A stretch of DNA of 64,000 bases from Halobacillus salinus (GCF_004684905.1 NZ_SRJC01000004.1:176543-240542), one strand, 5' to 3'. Positions 53,419-63,247 are shown, counted from the stretch's first letter. Notes: a model not told the origin generated them from the sequence alone. Numbers and translations: made by a program.

Positions 53419-53745
53419 ATGAGCGACTTCAGAGAGATGATGAAAGGAGTGCTGGAAGGCTGTGTGCTGGAAATCATCAGCCGCGGGGAAACGTACGGCT
53501 ACGAGATTACTCAACAGCTTCGAGAACTCGGCTTTACAGATGTAGTGGAAGGAACAGTCTACACCATCACGATGCGTCTTGAGAAAAACAATCTGGTCGA
53601 TATAGAGAAAAAGCCATCCACAAAAGGACCGCCAAGAAAATTCTATACCCTTAACGAAGCAGGACAGGAACACCTTCAAACCTTCTGGACGAAGTGGCAG
53701 TTTATTTCAAGCAAAATCAATGAACTCAAACAAAAAAAGGAGTAG
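53419..53745 (+). CDS. PadR-family transcriptional regulator
   Basis: A 108-residue PadR protein: [59 protein letters not shown], wing [12 protein letters not shown] and a final dimer helix. Five bases separate it from a DUF1048 gene, a pairing common in Firmicutes. It should repress its own operon through the palindrome at 53353-53382. The inducer is unknown. Confidence 0.9.
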   Translation: MSDFREMMKGVLEGCVLEIISRGETYGYEITQQLRELGFTDVVEGTVYTITMRLEKNNLVDIEKKPSTKGPPRKFYTLNEAGQEHLQTFWTKWQFISSKINELKQKKE

Positions 53746-53750
53746 ATGTT

Positions 53751-54089
53751 ATGAGTATCTTCGAAAAACTAACCGGAAGTTTGGATGACAAGCGGGAATG
53801 GCGAGCGATGGAGAAGCGTGCTAAGGCACTGCCGGAAGATTACTTTCATGCCTACAAAGCAATTCAAAAATACATGTGGACGACTGGAGGGCCGATCGAT
53901 TGGAAGGATACACATCGGATTTTCAGCGGTCTTCTCGATTTGTTTGAAATGGGTGCTGCAGAAGATAAGGAAGTAACGGAACTCACCGGACCAGATGTTG
54001 CTGCTTTTTGTGATGAGCTAATAAAAGATGAGAAGACGTGGGATGATAAGTATCGGAAGAAGCTGAATGATACGATTCATCGTGGATAA
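53751..54089 (+). CDS. DUF1048-family protein
   Basis: A 112-residue soluble, helical protein ([40 protein letters not shown], then [31 protein letters not shown]). It matches DUF1048, small proteins encoded next to PadR regulators. Function unknown; membrane-stress roles have been suggested by context for related operons. The preceding AAAAAAGGAG gives the ribosome site. It ends before a bidirectional hairpin. Confidence 0.85.
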   Translation: MSIFEKLTGSLDDKREWRAMEKRAKALPEDYFHAYKAIQKYMWTTGGPIDWKDTHRIFSGLLDLFEMGAAEDKEVTELTGPDVAAFCDELIKDEKTWDDKYRKKLNDTIHRG

Positions 54090-54114
54090 AACAGCCAAAT
54101 TTATTTGCCCTTAA

Positions 54115-54160
54115 ATAAAAAAAGAAGGAACTCCAACTTTATGGAGATCCTTCTTTTTGC
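54115..54160. terminator. Bidirectional terminator
   Basis: GAAGGAACTCCA and TGGAGATCCTTC form an imperfect 12-bp stem around 54124-54152, flanked by A and T runs, between DUF1048 and glmS. Confidence 0.8.
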
Positions 54161-54165
54161 TTTTA

Positions 54166-55968
54166 TTATTCTACCGTTACACTCTTCGCAAGGTTACGAG
54201 GCTTATCAACATCACAGTCACGGTGAAGCGCTGCATAGTAAGAGATCAGCTGCATCGGAAGAACCGAAACAAGTGGCGTCAACAGCTCATGCACATGTGG
54301 GATGACAAAAGCGTCGCCGTCTTTGTCGAGCCCTTTCATGCTGATGATCATGCTGTTCGCTCCGCGTGCTTCGACCTCTTGTACGTTTCCGCGGATGGAT
54401 AGGTTCACATTCTCTTGCGTTGCAAGTGCGATGACAGGAGTTCCTTCTTCAATCAGAGCGATGGTTCCGTGCTTCAATTCTCCGCCGGCAAACCCTTCCG
54501 CTTGAATGTAAGAAATCTCTTTCAACTTCAACGCCCCTTCAAGACCTACATAGTAGTCTGTGCCGCGGCCGATGAAGAAGCAGTTACGTGTCGTTGGCAG
54601 GTATTCACGAGCCAAGTCTTCGAATTTTTCCTTCTGATCTGCTAGTGCTTCCATTGTGTTTGCCACAATACCAAGCTCTTGCATCGGATCGAAATCAAGT
54701 TCCAATCCTTTAGCACGTGCTGTATCAACAGCTAAGATTGCAAGCACGGCCATTTGAGCTGTGTAAGCCTTCGTAGAGGCTACAGCAATCTCTGGACCAG
54801 CGTGCAGGTGAAGCGTGTAATCCGCTTCGCGGGAAAGGGTGGATCCAGGCACATTCGTGATCGTTAGTGCCGGGTGGCCTAATTCTTTCGTTTGGACTAG
54901 GACAGAACGGCTGTCTGCTGTTTCACCACTTTGAGAAATATATACGAATAATGGCTTCTCTGAAAGTAGTGGCATGTTATAAGAGAACTCACTGGCTACG
55001 TGTACTTCAACAGGGATGTTAGCTAGTTTCTCGATAAACTGCTTCCCTAGAAGTCCAGCGTGGTAGCTAGTACCCGCTGCGATAATGTAGATGCGATCGC
55101 ATGCTTTCATCGCTTCGCGCACATCAGCATCCAGCTTGATGTTGTCATTCTCATCTTGATACTCTTGAATGATTTTACGGATAACAAATGGTTGCTCATC
55201 GATCTCTTTCAGCATGAAGTGAGGGTACGTACCCTTTTCGATGTCTGTTGCATCAATTTCTGCTGTGAATGGTTCACGAGTCACCACTGTACCATCCTGC
55301 TGTTGGATTTCAACGCCATCACGACGAACGATTACGGTTTCTTTATCCATCAATTCAAGGAATTGATCCGTCACGTGAAGGGCAGCCATAGAATCGGAAG
55401 CTACCATGTTGAAGTCATCGCCTAACCCAACAAGCAATGGACTCTTGTTCTTAGCTACATAGATTGTATCTGCATTCTCAGCATCCAATAGAGCAATCGC
55501 ATAAGAACCTGTTAGAAGCTGAACCGCTTTACGGAAAGAAGCCGCTACGTCGTTCATTTCATTGTTCAACACTTCGATCAGTTGAACGATGATTTCCGTA
55601 TCCGTATCACTCTTCAATTCAACGTTCGCTAGGTATTCGTTCTTCACGTCCAAGTAGTTCTCGATAACTCCGTTGTGTACAATCGTAAAACGGCCTGATT
55701 CGCTTTGGTGAGGGTGAGCGTTCAACTCGCTTGGCACACCGTGTGTCGCCCAGCGTGTGTGACCGATTCCCTGTGTAGATGAAATGTTCTCATCTACTGC
55801 TTTACGTAAGCTAGCAATACGACCTTTTACTTTTGATACATTCACTCCGTCGTTATTCAATGTTGCAATACCTGCTGAATCGTATCCACGGTACTCCAGC
55901 TTCTCAAGTCCATTCAATAAAATCTCTTTCGTATCTTTTTGTCCAATATATCCTACAATTCCACACAT
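54166..55968 (-). CDS. glmS: Glutamine--fructose-6-phosphate aminotransferase
   Basis: A 600-residue enzyme that makes glucosamine-6-phosphate, the first step of amino-sugar synthesis for the cell wall. The N-terminal glutaminase begins MCGIVGYIG with the catalytic Cys2. The two SIS isomerase domains follow, with [29 protein letters not shown] and [10 protein letters not shown]. The leader carries a glmS ribozyme (56055-56210), so it is switched off by its product. It is downstream of glmM. The ribosome site GAAGGAGG can pair with CCTTC upstream. Confidence 0.98.
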   Translation of the reverse strand: MCGIVGYIGQKDTKEILLNGLEKLEYRGYDSAGIATLNNDGVNVSKVKGRIASLRKAVDENISSTQGIGHTRWATHGVPSELNAHPHQSESGRFTIVHNGVIENYLDVKNEYLANVELKSDTDTEIIVQLIEVLNNEMNDVAASFRKAVQLLTGSYAIALLDAENADTIYVAKNKSPLLVGLGDDFNMVASDSMAALHVTDQFLELMDKETVIVRRDGVEIQQQDGTVVTREPFTAEIDATDIEKGTYPHFMLKEIDEQPFVIRKIIQEYQDENDNIKLDADVREAMKACDRIYIIAAGTSYHAGLLGKQFIEKLANIPVEVHVASEFSYNMPLLSEKPLFVYISQSGETADSRSVLVQTKELGHPALTITNVPGSTLSREADYTLHLHAGPEIAVASTKAYTAQMAVLAILAVDTARAKGLELDFDPMQELGIVANTMEALADQKEKFEDLAREYLPTTRNCFFIGRGTDYYVGLEGALKLKEISYIQAEGFAGGELKHGTIALIEEGTPVIALATQENVNLSIRGNVQEVEARGANSMIISMKGLDKDGDAFVIPHVHELLTPLVSVLPMQLISYYAALHRDCDVDKPRNLAKSVTVE

Positions 55969-56054
55969 AAGTGTTGTCCTCCTTCGTGAAAGAAGGGCAA
56001 CGAATCGCTTACGTTCAGGGGCTATTCGCTGCCCCTCTCCCGACGTAATTTTTT

Positions 56055-56211
56055 GGACACTTTGTTCTCATGGTTTGGTCGAAGAGTCGCCTCTTCGGTT
56101 TGGCATGAAAACGAGCGGTTGAAGTGTTACAACCGGGAGGCATCCGCCGAATGCTCGATGAACCTCCTCCTCGTCAACTGTGCAAAACTCGATCCGCACA
56201 GTCCTGGCGCT
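56055..56211 (-). ncRNA. glmS self-cleaving ribozyme in the glmS leader
   Basis: On the minus strand the leader reads AGCGCCAGGACU, then a P2-like region, GUUGACGAGGAGGAGGUUCA (conserved core), UCGGCGGAUGCCUCCCGG, and ends with ...GUGUCC. This follows the B. subtilis glmS ribozyme in order, with cleavage expected before the G at 56210. Glucosamine-6-phosphate would trigger self-cleavage and lower glmS mRNA. A further hairpin (GGGGC/GCCCC near 56016-56036) and a ribosome-site hairpin lie between it and the start. Confidence 0.93.
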
Positions 56212-56418
56212 TTTATAGAAAGATACTTCTTGTTCGATCCACCTTTTCTTTTCTAGAATCAAGTTTGGAAGTACTCAGTGAGTGTCGATTTAGGTAACTT
56301 TCAGGTCGAAGTTCCACAAAAATTGTAAGAACATCTATTATTTTACCTGAGCTAGACGGAGGCGGTCAATAAAAACCCGTCATCGTCATTAAACTGTTAG
56401 CCAGTTGTAATAGAATAT

Positions 56419-56448
56419 GCGAGAGGACCACGGTCGTGACCCTCTCGC
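56419..56448 (-). terminator. Hairpin after glmM
   Basis: GCGAGAGG (56419-56426) pairs with CCTCTCGC (56441-56448) with an inner CAC/GTG stem, just past the glmM stop. The minus-strand flank is only partly U-rich, so some read-through to glmS is possible. The remaining 200 bases up to the ribozyme hold the likely glmS promoter but no clear box was found. Confidence 0.55.
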
Positions 56449-56457
56449 CTTCCCATT

Positions 56458-57810
56458 TTATTGATCTTGCATGCCTAGTTCTTCTTGAACTACTTGCACG
56501 ACTTTATCGCAGTACTCTTCACACTGCTCTTCTGTTGGTGCTTCGACCATGATCCGTACGAGTGGTTCCGTTCCAGACGGGCGTACTAGCACACGGCCAC
56601 TATCACCCATTTCTTCTTCAACAGCTTGAATAGCCTCTTGAATGCGTGGGTGAGTTTGCACACGCTGCTTATCGATGACACGCACGTTCTTCAAAACTTG
56701 TGGGAATTTCTCCATTTCGCCTGCCAGTTCAGAGAGTGGTTTACCTGTCTCTTTCACGACGTTCACAAGTTGAAGCGCCGTCAGCAATCCATCTCCTGTT
56801 GTGTTGTGATCAAGGAAGATGATGTGTCCGGATTGTTCCCCACCGAGGTTATAGCCCCCGCGACGCATTTCTTCCATGACGTAACGGTCCCCAACAGCTG
56901 TTTTGTCACTCTTCATACCTTGTGCTTCCACCGCTTTGTAAAAACCGAGGTTACTCATGACGGTAGAGACGACTGTCGAGTGGTTCAACGTGCCTTGTCC
57001 ATTCATATGCTTTGCGCATATGTACATAATGCGGTCTCCATCTACGATGTTCCCTTTTTCATCAACTGCAATTAAGCGGTCTCCGTCCCCATCGAAGGCA
57101 AGACCAATATCAGCATTTTTCTCTTGAACAGTCTTCTGAAGTGTTTCCGGGTGTGTGGAGCCACATCCCTCATTGATGTTCAAGCCATCTGGTGTAGAAC
57201 CAATGGACGTAATATCCGCTTCTAGATCTGCGAATAAGTGCGAAGCAAGAGATGATGTCGCACCGTGAGCACAGTCTAATACTATGTTCAGACCTTCAAA
57301 GTCATAATCGATCGTCTGCTTCAGATGTTGAAGGTATTTCTGTCCACCTTCGAAATAATCGTTGATTTGACCGAGGTCCGCTCCAGACGGACGAGGAAGG
57401 TTGTCTTCTTCAGAGTCGATCAACGCTTCTATCTCTTCTTCTTGAGCATCTGTCAGTTTGAATCCATCAGGACCGAAGAACTTGATCCCATTATCCTCTA
57501 CTGGGTTGTGGGAAGCAGAAATCATGATTCCAGCTTCTGCTCCGAGCACTTTAGTAAGGTAAGCGACTCCTGGTGTAGAGATGACACCCAAACGCATCAC
57601 TTCCGCCCCGATTGATAGAAGCCCAGAAGCTAGAGCGCCTTCAAGCATCTCCCCAGAAATCCTCGTGTCCCTGCCGATCAAGACCTTTGGTTTGTTCACT
57701 TCTTTCGTTAAGACATACCCACCGTATCGACCTAATTTAAAAGCCAGTTCAGGTGTTAATTCTTTATTGGCGACTCCGCGTACGCCGTCAGTTCCGAAAT
57801 ATTTACCCAT
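56458..57810 (-). CDS. glmM: Phosphoglucosamine mutase
   Basis: A 450-residue enzyme that converts glucosamine-6-phosphate to glucosamine-1-phosphate. The phosphoserine is Ser100 in MISASHNP, metal binding is in [13 protein letters not shown], and [13 protein letters not shown] and [15 protein letters not shown] complete the family set. The start is ATG at 57810 with GAGAGGTAGG upstream; an ATG at 57831 lies before that site. It is downstream of cdaA-cdaR, and GlmM is known to bind and inhibit CdaA, so the grouping is functional. Confidence 0.97.
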   Translation of the reverse strand: MGKYFGTDGVRGVANKELTPELAFKLGRYGGYVLTKEVNKPKVLIGRDTRISGEMLEGALASGLLSIGAEVMRLGVISTPGVAYLTKVLGAEAGIMISASHNPVEDNGIKFFGPDGFKLTDAQEEEIEALIDSEEDNLPRPSGADLGQINDYFEGGQKYLQHLKQTIDYDFEGLNIVLDCAHGATSSLASHLFADLEADITSIGSTPDGLNINEGCGSTHPETLQKTVQEKNADIGLAFDGDGDRLIAVDEKGNIVDGDRIMYICAKHMNGQGTLNHSTVVSTVMSNLGFYKAVEAQGMKSDKTAVGDRYVMEEMRRGGYNLGGEQSGHIIFLDHNTTGDGLLTALQLVNVVKETGKPLSELAGEMEKFPQVLKNVRVIDKQRVQTHPRIQEAIQAVEEEMGDSGRVLVRPSGTEPLVRIMVEAPTEEQCEEYCDKVVQVVQEELGMQDQ

Positions 57811-57882
57811 GTGTCCTACCTCTCTTTCCAAACTATCCTATAACTTATTTTATTTCGATTATTGGGAAGAGGACGCGTAGGC

Positions 57883-58869
57883 TTATGCCTCTGTATCCTC
57901 TTCGTCTGTTTGTACTTGTTCAACGTCAATTTGTACTTCAATTGTCTCCGGATCGACGCGCTTAACTCCCTCTGGAACCGGAACCTTCACATTAACGGTT
58001 TGGTCTTCGGTTACTTCTGTTAAGTCGACTTCGATCGGAGGGAACTCCTCAATCGACGCAAGTGTCTCTTGTGAACCATAGATGGTGATCTGTTGAACCT
58101 CTGAATTCAACGAATTGACAATTACTCCTTCAGGGGCTCCACCGACACCTTCTAATTGGAACGGTACTTGTTTCATACGTTCCACAATCGGGACGGTTAC
58201 CATCACCTCATTCGGATCTACGAGAACGTTCAATTCATTCCCTTGATTGTCATACACTTTAACAGGGGCCTCTTGGTTCTCTATCGTACTGTCCGCCTCT
58301 CCTACGTCGATTATCGCTTTAACAGAAGCGACGCGCTCGACAATAGAAGATGCACCAGTAATTTGAACGGTTGACGGCGTTACCTCTGGATCTCCGATTT
58401 CTAGTTCACCCGACATGGTGCTTTCATTCAGATAATCCACACTGACTTCGAAATCTTCGCCGACTTTCTCTTCGATCGTCACTTCAATGGTCTTCGGTTC
58501 AATTGTAACCGCCAGTTGGTTGGAAATTCCAGTATGTTGAAGAGAAACCTCATGCGTTCCTGGGCCATATTCCATTAAGTCCACAAACACTTCAAAGTTT
58601 TGCTGCCTTACCACAGGCGTCACAGCAGAAGGCGGTCCTTCGACTGTCACAGAAACTTCTTGCGGTAACCCACTGACAACATACTCGTCACTATCGAAAC
58701 GAATCTCAAGCGGCACATTGTCCATCACTTCCATATCAGAGGACGTATCATTAAAGATAAGAGAATCCGAGTCCATATTATCATCAACATTGACAGTAAC
58801 CCACAATAACCCTGCAAGAATCAATGAAATAATCCGGATGAACCAGACACTTCGAAACCAATTATCCAT
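57883..58869 (-). CDS. cdaR: CdaA regulatory protein, YbbR domains
   Basis: A 328-residue membrane-anchored protein: an N-terminal membrane segment (WFIRIISLILAGLLWVTVNVDD), then repeated YbbR domains outside the membrane (NVPLEIRFDSDEYVVSGLPQEVSVTVEGPPSAV and similar repeats), ending in an acidic tail. CdaR tunes the diadenylate cyclase CdaA. Its start overlaps cdaA by eight bases. Operon order cdaA-cdaR-glmM is conserved in Firmicutes. Confidence 0.93.
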   Translation of the reverse strand: MDNWFRSVWFIRIISLILAGLLWVTVNVDDNMDSDSLIFNDTSSDMEVMDNVPLEIRFDSDEYVVSGLPQEVSVTVEGPPSAVTPVVRQQNFEVFVDLMEYGPGTHEVSLQHTGISNQLAVTIEPKTIEVTIEEKVGEDFEVSVDYLNESTMSGELEIGDPEVTPSTVQITGASSIVERVASVKAIIDVGEADSTIENQEAPVKVYDNQGNELNVLVDPNEVMVTVPIVERMKQVPFQLEGVGGAPEGVIVNSLNSEVQQITIYGSQETLASIEEFPPIEVDLTEVTEDQTVNVKVPVPEGVKRVDPETIEVQIDVEQVQTDEEDTEA

Positions 58870-59674
58870 TCTTTTTCCCCCTCCAGTTCCACGATTTTAC
58901 CGAAGGGGAAGAGTAGTCCAATTCAGTGCGCAATATCTCTTCAAGTTTCGCTTGGTCTAAGTCACGGTGCAGCTCTCCGTTTTTTGTACACGAGATGGCA
59001 CCCGTTTCCTCAGACACTACGATAGTAAGCGCATCTGTCACTTCACTGATCCCCATGGCTGCACGGTGTCTTGTTCCGAGTTCCTTTGAGATGAAAGGAC
59101 TCTCAGACAAGGGAAGGTAACAAGCTGCTGCTACAATCTCATTATTCTTAAGTATGACCGCACCGTCATGAAGTGGGGTGTTCGGAATGAAAATGTTCGT
59201 CAACAGCTCACTGGAGAGGTGTCCTCCCACCTTGATTCCTGTCTCGACATAATCTCCCATACCCGTATCACGTTCAATCGTAATGAGTGCGCCGATTCGG
59301 CGTTTTGCCATGTACTGACACGACTTTATGATTGCCTGGATTGATTTCTCGGTATCTTCCTCTTCAGCCGTGTTCCTACTGAAGAAGCTGCCGCGTCCTA
59401 ATTGTTCCAAAGCTCGCCTTAACTCCGGCTGGAACAGTATGATAATAGCGAGAAAACCCCATGTGATCGCCTGTGACATCAGCCACCTTAATGTGGTTAG
59501 TCCAAATAAATTACTCAATAACCAGATCCCCAGAACTACGAAAATACCCTTCAACAATTGAACAGCTTTCGTACCCTGGATCAGCATGATTAATTTATAT
59601 ACAACAAACCAGACAAGGGCAATATCAACCGCGATTAAGAAATAATCTAATACATCTAATCCCCCATCAAGCAT
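58862..59674 (-). CDS. cdaA: Diadenylate cyclase CdaA
   Basis: A 270-residue enzyme that makes the second messenger c-di-AMP from ATP. Three membrane segments occupy about residues 10-85, then the DAC domain with TPLHDGAVIL (DGA motif), LGTRHRAAMGISE (RHR motif) and an ETG-S segment near the end. The start is at 59674 with AAAGGAAGTG upstream. C-di-AMP controls potassium and osmolyte uptake and wall stress, fitting the osmolyte gene elsewhere in the window. Confidence 0.96.
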   Translation of the reverse strand: MLDGGLDVLDYFLIAVDIALVWFVVYKLIMLIQGTKAVQLLKGIFVVLGIWLLSNLFGLTTLRWLMSQAITWGFLAIIILFQPELRRALEQLGRGSFFSRNTAEEEDTEKSIQAIIKSCQYMAKRRIGALITIERDTGMGDYVETGIKVGGHLSSELLTNIFIPNTPLHDGAVILKNNEIVAAACYLPLSESPFISKELGTRHRAAMGISEVTDALTIVVSEETGAISCTKNGELHRDLDQAKLEEILRTELDYSSPSVKSWNWRGKKNG

Positions 59675-59806
59675 GCCTACACTTCCTTTTATATAAAAAT
59701 AAAACGAAATTTATAAAAATGATTAGCCTGTTCCATTATATCATACTTCATTTTTCCAATATATGAAGAATAGGAACATTGATAAACCTATTCCTACACC
59801 TATAGA

Positions 59807-59835
59807 AAAAGACCGCCTTTCTTACAAGACGGTCT
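59807..59835 (-). terminator. Terminator after rsiW
   Basis: AGACCG (59810-59815) pairs with CGGTCT (59830-59835) through an inner AAAG/CTTT-like helix, with an A-run on the plus strand at left. Confidence 0.75.
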
Positions 59836-59846
59836 CTACTATATGC

Positions 59847-60503
59847 TTATTCATCTGATCCAAAAGAAAAGATATCAGAAACGAGTCCTTTCGTCTGGTA
59901 CCAAACCCACTCATAGATTTGGTTAACCTCGGTCAATTCCCCTGTATAAGCTCTAAGCGTGGAAGAATCCAGTTCTTCATCGATAGAACCATCCGGCTCC
60001 CCATCAATGATATCACCGTTGATAATAGTCACATCTCCATCGATCTTCCCTTCAATTCTCAAGTCCCCATTGCGCACGGTCAAATCACCATTCACCGTCA
60101 CACCCTCTGGAACAATAACCACTTCATCCTTTATCTCCAGATTCTCCTGCTTGGAAACCGTCACTTGCTGGTCCTGGTTCCAGGCTGAGAAGATTCCACT
60201 GAACATAAGAATGAAAAATACAGCCGCCGCGGTGAGAATCGGGTGACTCTGAAACAGGCGAGCATAATTACGTCGTTTCTTCTCTTTCGGAAGGTTAGCC
60301 ATGACATTCGCTGTAAAGTCCTTAGGCGCTTGTGCAGGCATTGTATTGGTAATAAGTGTCGTTGTACGCTTCAATTCATGGAAATGGCTCTGACAGGCTT
60401 GGCAGGCCTGCAAATGATCACGCAGTCGTCTTTCTTCTTCTTTATTTAAATCGCCATCCATATATTTGTGCATGAGTGCAACAGCTTCTTGTTTGCAATT
60501 CAT
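59847..60503 (-). CDS. rsiW: Anti-sigma-W factor RsiW
   Basis: A 218-residue single-pass membrane anti-sigma factor. The N-terminal zinc anti-sigma domain has HLQACQACQSH (H-x3-C-x2-C). A membrane helix lies at about residues 88-106 (ILTAAAVFFILMFSGIFSAW), and the outer domain contains a DUF4097-like repeat of TVNGDLTV/RIEGKIDG strands. It holds SigW until cleaved by PrsW, RasP and ClpXP-type proteolysis during envelope stress, by homology. It is 15 bases downstream of sigW. Confidence 0.95.
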   Translation of the reverse strand: MNCKQEAVALMHKYMDGDLNKEEERRLRDHLQACQACQSHFHELKRTTTLITNTMPAQAPKDFTANVMANLPKEKKRRNYARLFQSHPILTAAAVFFILMFSGIFSAWNQDQQVTVSKQENLEIKDEVVIVPEGVTVNGDLTVRNGDLRIEGKIDGDVTIINGDIIDGEPDGSIDEELDSSTLRAYTGELTEVNQIYEWVWYQTKGLVSDIFSFGSDE

Positions 60504-60518
60504 TCCCTCTCAACTCCT

Positions 60519-61082
60519 TTACACATGTCGAAGCCTTTTGCGTAAAGCTTCCCTGCCCCGATGCACTCGTGTTTTGACGGTTCCTACAGGGATGTCTAAA
60601 ATCTCAGCAATTTCCTGGAGAGCTAACTCATCCAAGTATCTGAGTACTATGACGCTACGATACTTAGGAGGTAACGCCAAAATCTCTTGGTGGATATACG
60701 ATTGAAGCTCAAGGCTTTCCACTTCTTCCTCAGGTAGCGCTTGGTCTGCTGCCAACTGAGAATACATATCCAAACCATCTGTTCCTTTTACCTCTGCGTC
60801 CAGATGATAATCCGGCTTCTTCTTACGAATACGGTCAATCGTTAAATTCGTCGCAATCCTATACAACCATGTAGAGAATTTACGGCGCTCATCAAACGAG
60901 TGAATATTCGTATAAGCCCTAATAAAGGCCTCTTGTGCAAGATCCTCTGCTTCGTAAGAGTTACCGATCATTCTAAGACAAATATGGAATACCTTGTTCT
61001 GGTAGAAAGCCACTATGTCTTCAAAAGACGATTGGTCCCCTTTTTTAACTTCTTTTATTTTCTGTTTAATCATGGATTCCAT
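60519..61082 (-). CDS. sigW: ECF sigma factor SigW
   Basis: A 187-residue ECF sigma factor with region 2 NKVFHICLRMIGNSYEAEDLAQEAFIRAYTNIHSF and region 4 LPPKYRSVIVLRYLDELALQEIAEILDIPVGTVKTRVHRGREALR. It directs envelope-stress and antibiotic-resistance genes. The start is ATG at 61082, eight bases after GGAGG. A SigW-type promoter upstream indicates autoregulation. It forms an operon with rsiW. Confidence 0.96.
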   Translation of the reverse strand: MESMIKQKIKEVKKGDQSSFEDIVAFYQNKVFHICLRMIGNSYEAEDLAQEAFIRAYTNIHSFDERRKFSTWLYRIATNLTIDRIRKKKPDYHLDAEVKGTDGLDMYSQLAADQALPEEEVESLELQSYIHQEILALPPKYRSVIVLRYLDELALQEIAEILDIPVGTVKTRVHRGREALRKRLRHV

Positions 61083-61119
61083 CTGCTATACCTCCGCTAT
61101 TCGTGCGGTCGATATCCTA

Positions 61120-61146
61120 TACGGATGACCTCGCCTTTTGGTTTCA
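61120..61146 (-). promoter_or_regulatory. SigW autoregulated promoter
   Basis: On the minus strand TGAAAC (61141-61146) and CGTA (61120-61123) are 17 bases apart, matching the SigW consensus TGAAAC-N16/17-CGTA upstream of sigW. Confidence 0.85.
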
Positions 61147-61230
61147 AAGTTTTTTAATCTTTTTCGTTTAAATCTCTCTCATTACGGTTATAAGACATAA
61201 TATGTAAAATGTAAAGAGGAGGATTGCAAC

Positions 61231-61404
61231 ATGCAGGGTGAAGCATCACTTTTAAAAGAAATTGAAACCTGCCGAGAACAAATGTCACGTGTCGCTGTAG
61301 AAAACTCCCTTTCGTCCAATGAAGTATTACAAGTCAGTAGAAAATTAGACGCGCTAATGAACCAATATGATGATATGACCCAGAAAGTTACGAGTCATAT
61401 ATAG
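61231..61404 (+). CDS. Spo0E-like aspartyl-phosphate phosphatase
   Basis: A 57-residue protein with two short helices and the family core VSRKLDALMNQYDD (S-x2-LD-x-L-x3-Y). Spo0E-type phosphatases remove phosphate from Spo0A and so delay sporulation. The start is ATG at 61231 with AGAGGAGG eight bases upstream. It is divergent from sigW and convergent with rocF across a bidirectional terminator. The gene is real by motif and ribosome site; whether it acts on Spo0A is by family analogy. Confidence 0.88.
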   Translation: MQGEASLLKEIETCREQMSRVAVENSLSSNEVLQVSRKLDALMNQYDDMTQKVTSHI

Positions 61405-61430
61405 AATAAGCGATAATCCATACCAACACA

Positions 61431-61472
61431 AAAGAAACCGCCACTTCTTTCACGAAGTGACGGTTTCTTTAT
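61431..61472. terminator. Bidirectional terminator
   Basis: AAAGAAACCG-CCACTTC (61431-61447) pairs with GAAGTG-CGGTTTCTTT (61454-61470), between the Spo0E-like gene and rocF. Confidence 0.85.
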
Positions 61473-61478
61473 GTTTAC

Positions 61479-62381
61479 TTATTTTAAACTTTCACCGAAC
61501 AAAGAACCCATTAATCCTACAGCTACAGTTGCCGTTTTATTGCGTTCGTCAAGAATCGGATTCACTTCCACGAATTCAGCTGATGTTAACATATTGGACT
61601 GATACAACATCTCCATCGCTAAATGGCTCTCACGGTAGCTTAGCCCACCGAGTACAGGCGTCCCCACTCCAGGAGCTTCATTTGGATCTAGACCATCTAG
61701 GTCAAGGCTCAAATGGACACCATCTGTACGTCCACGTAAGTATTCGATAGATTCATCCATTACTGTAGGCATTCCCATACGATCCACTTCATGCATCGTA
61801 TAAACTTTGATGCCTTTCTCTTCAATCAATACTCGCTCACCCTCATCTAGTGAACGCGCACCGATAATAACGATATTCTCAGGCTTGATCTTCGGCTCGT
61901 CGCCATGAATGCTCGTAAGCTTCTCATGACCGATTCCTAGACTGACAGCAAGCGGCATACCGTGTATGTTACCTGAAGGTGAGCTGTCCGCCGTGTTCAA
62001 ATCACCATGAGCATCATACCAGATCACACCTAGGTTATCATAATGCTTAGCAAGTCCTGCTAATGTCCCCATAGCAATACTATGATCCCCACCTAGAACT
62101 AACGGGAAACTGCCCTTCTCTACAACTTCGTCTACCTTTTCTGCAAGGCGCGTTGTTCCTTCGGCAATTTCATTTAAGTTACGAAGATTATCAAGTTTTG
62201 ATTCCTTATTAGATTTCGGCCTTGGAATTTCAATATCTCCCAAGTCCTCGATTACATAATTCAACTGTTCAAGACGTTCGATCATACCAGCGTAACGGAT
62301 AGCACTTGGCCCCATGTCTACGCCTCTTCTCATTTGTCCCAAATCCATGGGAACTCCGATAATGGAAAGGTGATTGTTCAT
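61479..62381 (-). CDS. rocF: Arginase
   Basis: A 300-residue binuclear manganese enzyme that hydrolyses arginine to ornithine and urea. The ligand motifs are GGDHSIAMG, WYDAHGDLN and SLDLDGLDP, with ISP-like GARSLDEGE and an EVNPILD segment. AGGAGGAGA precedes the start. A short palindrome (GTATATATATAC near 62456-62467) lies upstream but no known operator was recognised. It is followed upstream by the tRNA operon. Confidence 0.96.
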   Translation of the reverse strand: MNNHLSIIGVPMDLGQMRRGVDMGPSAIRYAGMIERLEQLNYVIEDLGDIEIPRPKSNKESKLDNLRNLNEIAEGTTRLAEKVDEVVEKGSFPLVLGGDHSIAMGTLAGLAKHYDNLGVIWYDAHGDLNTADSSPSGNIHGMPLAVSLGIGHEKLTSIHGDEPKIKPENIVIIGARSLDEGERVLIEEKGIKVYTMHEVDRMGMPTVMDESIEYLRGRTDGVHLSLDLDGLDPNEAPGVGTPVLGGLSYRESHLAMEMLYQSNMLTSAEFVEVNPILDERNKTATVAVGLMGSLFGESLK

Positions 62382-62545
62382 TCAATTCTCCTCCTTTATT
62401 CGCTATCCTTATTGTATCCGTTTTATTCTGAATGACTCAACTGGACAACTTTGTGTATATATATACGCACACTGCCCCTTAATAGGAAGATCACTGCATG
62501 TTTACAAGTCTTCTCATTATTGACCCCGTCCAGATAAAATAAAAA

Positions 62546-62574
62546 AACTGGTATTCTTAGTAAGAATACCAGTT
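62546..62574 (-). terminator. Terminator of the rRNA-tRNA operon
   Basis: A 14-bp stem (62546-62559 with 62561-62574) with an A-run on the plus strand to the left (U-tract on minus), just beyond the last tRNA gene. Confidence 0.95.
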
Positions 62575-62602
62575 GTATATGAAAAGCGATATATATGTAA
62601 GT

Positions 62603-62678
62603 TGGTGGAGCCTAGCGGGATCGAACCGCTGACCTCCTGCGTGCAAAGCAGGCGCTCTCCCAGCTGAGCTAAGGCCCC
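62603..62678 (-). tRNA. tRNA-Ala(TGC)
   Basis: The minus strand forms a complete cloverleaf with TTC in the T arm, anticodon TGC and encoded CCA. It is the last gene of the tRNA cluster. Confidence 0.95.
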
Positions 62679-62681
62679 ATA

Positions 62682-62756
62682 TGGAGCGGGAGACGGGATT
62701 CGAACCCGCGACCCCCACCTTGGCAAGGTGGTGTTCTACCACTGAACTACTCCCGC
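62682..62756 (-). tRNA. tRNA-Gly(GCC)
   Basis: Complete cloverleaf on the minus strand, anticodon GCC in the loop between CACCTT and AAGGTG, encoded CCA. Confidence 0.95.
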
Positions 62757-62776
62757 GATGAAGTTGTAATGAAAAG

Positions 62777-62849
62777 TGAGCCATGAAGGATTCGAACCTT
62801 CGACCCTCTGATTAAAAGTCAGATGCTCTACCAGCTGAGCTAATGGCTC
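62777..62849 (-). tRNA. tRNA-Lys(TTT), CCA not encoded
   Basis: Cloverleaf with anticodon TTT and a GAGCCAT/ATGGCTC acceptor stem. After the discriminator A the minus strand reads C then T, so the CCA end must be added after transcription. Confidence 0.93.
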
Positions 62850-62964
62850 ATACATAATAAAATGGATTATCGTTACATTATATGCTTAAGATCTCAAGAT
62901 GTTTGTTTTGTAACGTACCCTTTAAGTAGGCATCATAAACGAAAACAACAAGCTTAGTAAAAAA

Positions 62965-63039
62965 TGGCTGGGCCAGCTGGATTCGAACCAGCGCATGACG
63001 GTACCAAAAACCGTTGCCTTACCGCTTGGCTATGGCCCA
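62965..63039 (-). tRNA. tRNA-Gln(TTG)
   Basis: Cloverleaf with anticodon TTG and encoded CCA. It is separated from the Lys and Tyr genes by spacers of about 115 bases that hold no other feature. Confidence 0.95.
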
Positions 63040-63151
63040 ACGATTACAAACTTATTATAAACATAGACAATGAATCTTATGCATGTAACGAGCTTTTTTC
63101 CCATAAAAATAAGCTGATTGAATGTGCACCAGCAAATCTTTAAAAGAATAA

Positions 63152-63237
63152 TGGTGGAGGGAGTAGGACTCGAACCTACGAACCCAAAGGGAGCGGATTT
63201 ACAGTCCGCCGCGTTTGGCCAACTTCGCTATCCCTCC
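63152..63237 (-). tRNA. tRNA-Tyr(GTA)
   Basis: Class II tRNA of 86 bases with a long variable arm, anticodon GTA and encoded CCA. Confidence 0.95.
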
Positions 63238-63247
63238 ACGCGTTAAG

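Noticed and set aside
56053..56262. Short open frames over the glmS leader
   Set aside because: Both strands are explained by the ribozyme; no initiation signals were found.
62456..62467. Palindrome GTATATATATAC upstream of rocF considered as an operator
   Set aside because: Simple alternating TA sequence with no resemblance to AhrC or RocR sites; too weak to call.
62517..62784. Overlapping open frames across the tRNA cluster
   Set aside because: They lie over the Ala and Gly tRNA genes and the terminator on the same strand and have no ribosome site or codon bias; tRNA secondary structure explains the sequence.
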